64,000 nt of DNA from Amoebophrya sp. A120 (lineage: Eukaryota > Sar > Dinophyceae > Syndiniales > Amoebophryaceae). The position numbers and the translations under genes are program-made. The DNA lies in the NCBI GenBank assembly GCA_905178155.1, contig CAJINV010000012.1, forward strand, positions 2,072,166 through 2,136,165. The letters are read 5' to 3'. Shown one piece after another: positions 56,901 through 64,000 of this stretch (the first letter of the stretch is position 1; the number at the start of each line of letters is the position of its first letter). Under the pieces are notes generated by a model, which worked only from the letters and a program-made list of their open reading frames with translations, did not search any database and was not told the DNA's origin.

Positions 56901-59341
56901 CAGCAAATGATCCGCTCCGCCTGCGGCCCAAAGTCCGCGGTCGACCCGTGCTGCAGCATCAGGGACTTCTCCGAGGACGCAAAGTACTCTCCTTTGCCGT
57001 CGCCGTTCTTGTCGAAGCAGCGGTCGGAGTAGCACCCGATATTCGGAAGGTCCGCGTCAATTAGATCCTGCCACTTCTCTATCCAAGAAAAAAACTGTGT
57101 AAGTGTAACTTTGTGTTGCAGACGGCGCAAGACAGTCACAACTGTCATGCTGGACATGCATCAGAGGCACTTTTCGTACGTGTTTTCACGTACTAGCTAC
57201 GCATGACAGGTAGTAGTTTTCTCTGTGGTCATGCAGAGCAAGCTTGTGATGCTGTTCCTCCAAGAAAGTTCCACTTACACAGTTTTTTTGTTGCATATTC
57301 TCGCAACCTTGGTTGTCGCAGTTGTCATACTCATTCGGGTTCGACATGCTCACCGCGTACTGGTATCCACTTGACAAAAGTATCGCGCTCCTCCAGTACT
57401 AATTGCAGATGTGCATGACAGAACAAAAATGTGTTCTCAGCGTTTTTTTGCATCACAACTCCTTTTTTTCATATGAAAGGATCATTTGGAAGAATGCGAT
57501 TTGCACGGCTGGAAGTACGATACTACTTTTGCAAGAATGCATAAGTTGTACTCATCGGCTAAAGCGAACCACACATGCGAGAGTTCGTGCACGAAGACCT
57601 CCGCGTCCTGGGTCTTGGCCAGTTCGGGGTAGTAGGGGTTGCGGGTCATGTACCCGATGGAGTTCAGACTGCTCGCCATCCCCGCGTGCCAGTAATCGGG
57701 GTCCCGCCGGTCCTCGCGTAGGTTCTGGATCAGCATGATCGCTTTAATCGTCGGCAATTTCGAGGCGCAGTGGTCGGTGACCAGAACCTGAATTGCGTTC
57801 TCCGTTGCGTTCCCGTACTGCGGGTGTTGGTGGATGCGGCACATAAACTGGTCGTGCTGCAGGTCGCTCCACTGCCCCTGCAGCGTGTTCCAGGGCTTCT
57901 CCTTGGGCGCAAACGAACAAAAGTGGTCGTCGTCCCACGGGTGGGCGGCGGACACGAAGAAATAGTTGATTTGCTCCACATCCCGGGGGTTAAACGGGCG
58001 GTGCTGGATCGTGTAGAAGTAAATGTCGCGCACGGTCTGCTCCCATCTTGCTGTTTCGTCGTACACCGGGTCATTTTGTTTAAAGTCCGGGTGCCCCCGC
58101 AGCCGAAACCCGGAAGGCGCGAGAATCACGTTCAAAGCGTCCTGGGGGTGTCGCCAGAGGTGCAGCGCGTTGCAGGTTTCCAAGTCCCCACCCACCTCCT
58201 CCATCCAGTCCTTCGCCTCCGGACTGATCGACAGTGTTTCAGACACCTCGCCATTGTCCACCGGCGCATACAGGTTTGCCCCTTGTCCCAGCGTGTTATC
58301 GATGACAATGTCGCCCGGCGCATACGACTCCTCCCCGGAGATGCCGAGACTATCCAGTCGGTCCTCGTCGTCCCGCGGCGCTTCTGACCCGGAGCCGGCG
58401 CCCCCACCGACTCTGCTCGATTCTTTCGAGTTGTTGGCCTCGCCGTCGGAGGTGCCACCAAGCAGGTCACCGCAACAAGAACCATCGCTGCCTTCATTTT
58501 GTTGTAGTTCCAGAACGGAAGTAGAGAAAGATGTAGATCTGCTCCCGGAAGTTGTAGACGATGTTGCTTGTTCCGACTGGGTATCAACCACGCGGCTCGA
58601 CGTCGCTTCAAGAGTTTTTCTTGTACCACCTTCAGAGGACTCGTCATCGTCTTCCTCCTGGGCCGCCTCGCCAAGTACAACATTTGACGACGGGGACAAG
58701 GGTCCACCACCACCTCGAACTGCTAGCCGTACCTCCTGAGGGTCTTCTTCTTGGTGTAGTTCCTTGCCTAGGTCAACATGATCCGCATCGGTTTTTCCTT
58801 TTAATACCGGTGCTGCTGCTGGGTGAAGCTTGATGCCACGAGCAGAAGTAGTTGCGAAAGAAGACGCTCTTTCGGTTGACGAAGCAGGTGCTGAAGAACC
58901 GTCTCCACTACTTCTACCCGAAGTTGTAGAGCTGCTGCTTGATGTTCTCGCAGCTGCGACAATATTTTTCCTTCGAGGTAGGTCGCGTCCTTTCTTGGGG
59001 CCGATTTTCCTGTCTTGGAGAAAGCGGAAGGCTTCCACGGGCTGCGGGAAAAATACTAGATGAGCACCAGGTGCTTTTTCATCGGTATGATGCTCAAGAA
59101 CAAATTGTCCGGAATAAAGTAGGAATACCAAGGGCAAACACGCACCGGCCACAGAGGAAGGAGGAGCTCGTCCTGCAGTAGTTGTGAAAGTAAGGGGCAC
59201 GACCACACTTCTTCTTTTATCCGACTTGTCGGCGGTCATCGTGCCAGAAGTAGAGCCGGACAGAGGCCGTGTGGTCGTCGACACAGGTCTTGTCTTCATC
59301 GTCAACGAAGACAGGGAAGCAGGAGCTGCTGCTCCGGCCAT
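53911..59341 (-). CDS. Peptidase M64-like zinc metalloprotease with long C-terminal extension
   Basis: Five introners removed leave 4419 nt, a 1472-residue protein. A hydrophobic stretch (VAGACLPLVFLLYSGQFVL, about residues 64-82) may be a signal anchor. After a Ser/acidic linker comes the peptidase domain: VFVHELSHVWFALADEY has the HExxH zinc site and the xADEY continuation typical of M64 (IgA-peptidase-like) enzymes. KWQDLIDADLP and a Cys-rich LLQHG...ICCKYL-type region follow, where M64 proteins have Trp and Cys segments. The last about 750 residues are a charged, partly disordered extension with a globular block (VDFDKQGARFATADERLFPN, EALRRDRKYLKLCIRKKK) duplicated in the gene at 60891-62889. 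The third zinc ligand was not identified. Cleavage of extracellular proteins is plausible, not shown. Confidence 0.72.
53995..54174. mobile_element. Introner, family A (first of a tandem pair)
   Basis: M64 gene near the C-terminus at QLE^SCEV. Shares the ATTC target with the next element; six bases separate them. Confidence 0.85.
54181..54352. mobile_element. Introner, family A (second of a tandem pair)
   Basis: Same position in the M64 gene. Flanking repeat ATTCCA at 54175-54180 and 54353-54358. Removing both elements with their repeats restores QLESCEVLEVDQ in frame. Confidence 0.88.
56559..56791. mobile_element. Introner, family C
   Basis: M64 gene at NRVN^TQFM, linking the peptidase part to the extension; flanking repeat GTT. 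Confidence 0.88.
57080..57297. mobile_element. Introner, family C
   Basis: M64 gene at GCE^KWQD; flanking repeat TTCTC. Confidence 0.92.
57362..57547. mobile_element. Introner, family A
   Basis: M64 gene directly after the zinc motif at ADEY^AVSM; flanking repeat GTACT. Confidence 0.9.
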
Positions 59342-60890
59342 TTCGATTTATTTCCTTTTTTAGGTATCGATACGAAGGATGCCGAAAAAAAAGTGTTTAC
59401 AGCTGGTTCTCGCGCTATTCAACTTAGGTGAAAGTAAAAATGAAAGAGTGCTGCAGGCTCGCTTCTACGAAAAAAACCAAAATTTAACTTGCTATTGCTC
59501 CTGCTCGCACCATACTTAATCTTCAACTTCATCTTTCTTTTCGTGAGCGACATTTTAGCATTACCTTTTGGGACAACTACGAGGCGGGGAGAATCATGAA
59601 AATCTGTTGTAGCACGACGAAATAGAGAAGAGCAACGTTGTCAGACGAGGCGGGCACGCATAACTCACATGTGAAAGTTGTAGAAAGTTGGACGAAATAG
59701 ACCACGAGAGGACGAAAGAAAGGTCTGCTGAAGATAGTACTCACTAGACGAACTAGCATTCCAGTGTTAGTTCACGGTCGTAGTCGGTCGTGCTACGAGG
59801 ACGATCGGCATTACTACAGAAGAAGAACGAGGAACGGGAACGAAATCACTTTTTGTACGCTGCACGATGCGAACTTCATTTAGCATTCCATCCTGCTTTG
59901 TACGGACGAGGACAATCGCAGGAGGACGAAAGAGATGAACCGACGGAAAACGAATATGTGACCTCCTACTTATTTTCAACGGAGGTTGACGATGTCTCTT
60001 CATGCTCGCAATTTGCAAGCAAGAACAGAATAGCGATTTCATATCACGGTAGCAGGAGCAGCACGAGCAGGGACGTCAATTAGAATTACGAACTACGGCA
60101 GGTCAGGCAACATCTTCTTGACGGCAACCAGAAGTCTTAAGAAGAAGGAACGACACGACCACAAGCGAACAACAAGGAAAGTTGTGACATAAGAAAAATA
60201 GGTGCTGCAGAAACTACTACAACTTGCACTTTACGACCGGCCGAAAAAAACATTTTTCAGCCTGTCTCGTCGTACTACATCAAGTGCCCAAATATGTACA
60301 AATTGAGTCTTCTTCCGTGGTAGAAAATTCGTGACGAACTACTTGCGTGGAAGTTGGTGGTGGTACTGGTGGGGATACCATCCAATAACTCATTCGAACT
60401 TACTTCACCGTTGGGAATAAATAGCAAATGATCAGGTTGGTGTCGGTGTAACTAAGTAAAAAAGAGAATTTTTTCAAATCTTTTGTACAGACGGTAAACG
60501 AACGAAGTTGCAAATTAGAACGTAAAACTTCTCAGTTCAGACAGTGCAATGAATGCGTATGCGATGCATGTAAAATAAATTATTGATCAAAAATCGGAAA
60601 CGCAAAGTTGAGTAGACTTGTGACGAAGATTTGCTCTGCGAGTGTTGTAATCAATCAGAGGTGCTTCAGATTCATACGAAGAATGAGAGTAAAAATAACG
60701 AAATAACTTCCTCTGCTGCACCTGCAGCTGTACTAACTTCTAAGGTATAAAGATAAACACCTATATGAAAATTATAAAAATCAAAATCAATGCACACTAC
60801 TAACCGAAACGTCTTCCCGTACGTTTTTTTTAACCTCCAGATGAACATCCTAGTGGTCCACACGACCAGAACCTCCACTGCAATAAGACC
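59342..60890. other. Intergenic interval
   Basis: AT-rich, no introner, no frame with a motif. It separates the M64 gene from its partial paralogue. Confidence 0.5.
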
Positions 60891-62889
60891 TCACGCGTGG
60901 TCCGCGACCAAATCGGTCTCCAGCATCTCGCACTGCTCTTCGGCGTCTAGGTGCAACTCGATCTTGTTCTTCATCTGCCGCACGACGACGGATTTCTCCC
61001 CCTGCGACCCGTCTTCCTTCTCGTGCAAGCCCTCGAGCACCTGCAGATCCTCCTGGAAAAACGTCACATAGTAGTTTTTGTCGCAGTTCTATGCAATACA
61101 AATTTCCCGTACATGTACAGGATGCATCACAAATTTCACCAATTTGGAGTGTAAAACTTGTCATGCTAAACTAGGATCGAAGCCCAGTTTTGTCATGCAG
61201 AGACCGCATTTGTACGGGTACGGGAAATTCACTGTGGATAAGTTCGGGTCGGTTTCCTTACTCTCCGTTGGTTTCGTCCCGAAGGCCCCCTCGCGGATGC
61301 AGACTTTCAGGTACTTCCGGGAACCCCCGCCGGACTGGGAAAGCAGTTCGTGTTGAATCCGGTTGTGTTATGAGAGTGCACAACTCCCCCTCCACCTCAT
61401 TGTATAGCATCAACAGCAATACAAGCAACAGCACACGTGTACGCTGTACATGACAAGTTTATGCACGGGTTGTAGTGCTGTTCTGGGTTCCAGAATTATT
61501 TGTCATGCGAACAGTGCTACGAGGCAGCAGCTGAATTGGGTATTTTGCATGACAAATTGAGGGGGAGGGGGTGGAGTTGTGCACTGTCATATGTGTTTGT
61601 CTTCGTGCACATCGTCGCCGTACACGGCGTAGTATGCAATGCAAAAGTATCGCGCTTGTACTAATTGCAGTCACGCATTACAAGTTTTTTTCTCAAGGTA
61701 AATCCGCATTACAAATTTTCTTTCTCTTGCTGAGGGAATTTGTCATGCATTTATACGAGTACGATACTTTTGCAGTTCATACGTAGTACGGGCACGTGCC
61801 GTACTCGAGCTTGTTCGGCTATGGCGCTCTCAAACGTTACACTCTCAACTGTTACACGACTTGTCATGCAAAATCAACATCAACATCCACAGGGTGAAGC
61901 GACTTCGCATGAAAAATTCCTGGAGAGCTAAACAGCATTGAACTCTGTGCGGAATTTGTAATGCTAGAGCTGCAATCGTCCCCCTTTGACTTTTGCTATT
62001 CTTGCATTACAAATTCATGTAATAGTTGAGAATGTAACAATTGAGAGTCCCATATCGACATGGGTTCTCCGGTTCGCAGGTTCTTGTGCTCCGGCTTCGG
62101 TTCGCAGACCCAGGAAGACTTTGACTTTCCATCGGCAGTTTCCGAGGTAGTGGTTTTTTTCGCGATTTGCCAGGTGCGAATCCCATTTGGGAAAAGCCGC
62201 TTGTCGCAGGTGACGAACCGCGCCCCTTGCTTGTCGAAGTCCACTCGGTTCTTGATGTTCAACTGGTCCGCGCGCGGCGGCGCCTGGATCCCCGCGACCC
62301 CTTCCGCCGCCTTCGCCTCGATTTCCTTTTTTACCACCGCGGCAAGGCCGTTCGCCGCCGCTGTCATCGTGTCCAGCGGTTGTCTATCAAATGTAAAAAT
62401 GTCTGGGTCTGGAAGACTGCCAGGTTTGTCATGTAGATTCTGCATGATCCATGACGCCTGTAATGCATGATCTAGTAGCACAGATTTTCAAAGGGCTTCC
62501 TACTAATGCCTTCCCGCATGAGAAATTCCCTCTCCGCGTAACACAAACTGGACTCCTGTTGCTGGTCATGCAATACAGATTTTTTTTGAATCCAAAGACA
62601 GCATTACAAGTTCCAAGTTTCCAGACCCAGACATATTTGCAATCCATATTGTCGCAAGTTTCGGACCCCCCGGGCCTTCATCCCCTCGACCTTGACTAAA
62701 GCGCGCTGCAGGAACGAGGAGGATATCGCAAGAAAAAAGTGTTACAGTTACACATTGTGCTGCAGGCCAAGCAAGACAGACAAGCTCTGTCATGCCGGAT
62801 ATGCATAGGAACCTCGTTCTGTCATAAGTGTTTTCCCGTAGGATCTCTGCATTAGTTTTCTCTCCCATGCAGAGAAATTTGCGTTGCTG
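60891..62889 (-). CDS. Partial paralogue of the M64 C-terminal extension (5' end not found)
   Basis: Exons joined across B, E, A, G and I introners read NLRQPLDTMTAAANGLAAVV, NRVDFDKQGARFVTCDKRLF, KNLRTGEPMSNKLEYGTCPY, YAVYGDDVHEDKHNRIQHEL, SRKYLKVCIREGAFGTKPTE and NCDKNYYVTFFQEDLQVLEG, with a stop at 60891-60893. Each block aligns with the extension of the M64 gene (VDFDKQGARFATADERLFPN, KNLRTGEPVG, RKYLKLCIRKKK, YQLTFWQERYELLEHL). No peptidase part is seen. Upstream of SSFLQRALVKVEGMKARG the sequence enters a C introner that breaks off near 62889. Either a breakpoint truncated the gene or its upstream exons lie beyond a long gap or outside the window. Confidence 0.62.
61090..61240. mobile_element. 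Introner, family I
   Basis: M64-paralogue at DPN^CDKN. Termini ATACAAATTTCCCGTACA and the complementary TGTACGGGTACGGGAAATTC; flanking repeat AGTTC at 61085-61089 and 61241-61245. The only member of this family here. Confidence 0.85.
61370..61591. mobile_element. Introner, family G
   Basis: M64-paralogue at EDKH^NRIQ. Termini GAGAGTGCACAACTCCCCC and complement; flanking repeat TGTGTT. Confidence 0.9.
61634..61782. mobile_element. Introner, family A
   Basis: M64-paralogue at CPYY^AVYG; flanking repeat GTAGT. The M64 gene reads YPYAALYG without a break. Confidence 0.92.
61818..62054. mobile_element. Introner, family E
   Basis: M64-paralogue at EPMS^NKLE; flanking repeat TCG. The M64 gene is continuous there. 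Confidence 0.9.
62385..62648. mobile_element. Introner, family B
   Basis: M64-paralogue at NLRQ^PLDT; flanking repeat TTGTC at 62380-62384 and 62649-62653. Confidence 0.92.
62724..62889. mobile_element. Introner, family C, broken off
   Basis: Begins like other C copies (AAAAAAGTGTTACAGTTACA) and runs to GAAATTTGCGTTGCTGAA, then ends abruptly. The second inverted arm and its exon are missing. Confidence 0.82.
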
Positions 62890-64000
62890 AATTGATTAGA
62901 GCCCGTACGATTAATCGACCCCCTTCTCGATACCGAGAAGGGGGGGGTAGGTGCGGTCGGTCATCCGGTCGTCGCAAAACCTCAGCGATTTACTCCGATC
63001 CAAAATCGGACTTCAAAAATCCAAAATGCTTCGACTGGCCAAATTTGATTTTGAGCGCGGCTTCTTAGTCTCTTACTTTTTTGAACGTGACAGACGTAAT
63101 TCTTGCACGGCGAAATCTGGTATGGTTTGAAGTTGTTCGCGCGCGGCGCGCGAGCGATTTTTCTCTTTTGACGCGTGGGGGCACACGGCGCAGAGGGCAT
63201 TTCCGTGCGCGCAGCGCGTGAAAATTTTTCCATGACCACCTGAAGAAACACGGCCGTAGCAGAGGGAATTTGTTTTAGCCCCCAGAAAGGTTCGAAAATT
63301 TGTGTTGTGGAAGGGAGTTTTCGGCGATCCAGCGCACCGTCGGTTTTCGACGTGAAACGCGACGGCACTACAATTCGGATGGGGGGATCTGCCGAGTTAG
63401 TGTCAGTCGATTTTGGACTTACACGAACTCGCCAGTCGGGCGCCCGACTGGCGAGTTCGTGTAAGTCGAAAAAAAAAAGATTGCAGACTCTTTTCTGCGT
63501 TGCTCTTCCTCCCTTGTCGCCGAGCTGCTCCAGTTTCTCGGCGTTGCTCCTCTTGCTTTGCTACAAAAGTCGTGTCCAAAAAGCACAACTATGAGGCCGC
63601 GCGCAAAATCGGAGCTCCCCCGTCCACCGCACCAAAGATGGCAAATCCAGAAAATATGGGCGCGGGGTGGTAGTGCGATTGTACTTTTTTCTCTTCTTAG
63701 TGGAGCAGAAGCTTTTCTTGGTGTGGTTAGCACCAAGATGACTTTTTAGAAACCACATCAGGAGGAAATACATCAAGCACCACCGAAAGAGAGCGGAGTC
63801 ATAAGTGAAAAACTGCGATCCGCAAGCGCGCCACAAAAGGAATGGGCGCAAAAAAATCTCAATACTAAAGCCCCGCCACGCAATGTCAAAGAAGCCAACA
63901 GCAATTGGCCAGGGGCGCAAGCAAGCTGCTGCTGCGCTCTATTGTTTTTTCTGTCGTAGAGAACGACCCGCCTCCATAGAGAGGACAAGTTTCTAGAGAA
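62890..64000. other. Interval past the broken introner
   Basis: GC-richer than its surroundings, with a CCCCCTTCTCGATACCGAGA-type inverted repeat at about 62920-62946 and a perfect palindrome at 63416. A plus-strand frame near 63591-63749 with a hydrophobic segment (SAIVLFSLLSGAEAFLGVV) is not convincing alone. Confidence 0.45.
63416..63467. repeat. Perfect 52-bp palindrome
   Basis: Arms GACTTACACGAACTCGCCAG (first 20 of 26 bases) at 63416-63441 and their exact complement at 63442-63467 meet with no loop. Followed by an A run. Confidence 0.95.

Noticed and set aside
63558-63749. Plus-strand frame with a hydrophobic signal-like segment
   Set aside because: A single short exon near the window end without a downstream partner; cannot be supported.
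888-64000. tRNA, rRNA, spliced-leader or snRNA genes
   Set aside because: No cloverleaf, rRNA-like block or spliced-leader sequence was recognised by eye. A covariance-model search would be needed to exclude them.

Overview
This window looks like nuclear DNA of an alveolate, most likely a parasitic dinoflagellate of the Syndiniales such as Amoebophrya. That placement is an inference from three signs. About 70 short intron-like mobile elements (introners) with terminal inverted repeats and flanking direct repeats sit inside genes. Most of their junctions do not have GT-AG ends. Every gene I can support lies on the minus strand. No spliced-leader, rRNA or tRNA gene was recognised, so the taxon stays provisional.

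Layout, from high to low coordinates (the direction of transcription): a partial paralogue of the C-terminal part of the next gene (60891-62889); a peptidase M64-like zinc metalloprotease with a long C-terminal extension (53911-59341); an intronless secreted protein of unknown function (51223-52386); a membrane-anchored protein of unknown function (44208-48968); a GC-rich non-coding block (about 42290-43670); a small spliced protein (40418-41486); a conserved-looking protein with an aromatic W-W/PPAGYDY motif (39041 to about 40265); a possible small coiled-coil protein (38649-38931); the cohesin ATPase SMC3, broken by 30 introners and two ordinary introns (26046-37824); two duplicated cPLA2/patatin-like lipases (18767-24118 and 7645-17035); a fragment of a gene whose 5' end is duplicated at the window edge (6697-7474 and <1-61); and a PP-loop ATPase of the TilS type (888-5311).

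The introners fall into nine families (my labels A to I) by their terminal inverted repeats. If the element and one copy of its flanking repeat are removed, the reading frame is restored. I checked this arithmetically for whole genes: the PP-loop gene becomes 4209 nt, lipase copy 2 3888 nt, lipase copy 1 3813 nt, the M64 gene 4419 nt and the small gene 387 nt, all divisible by three. The two lipase paralogues share no introner of the same family at the same site, which records intron gain after duplication. Copy 1 also carries a 3.1-kb element with inverted termini and a 5-bp target repeat, full of hairpins, whose removal again restores the frame.
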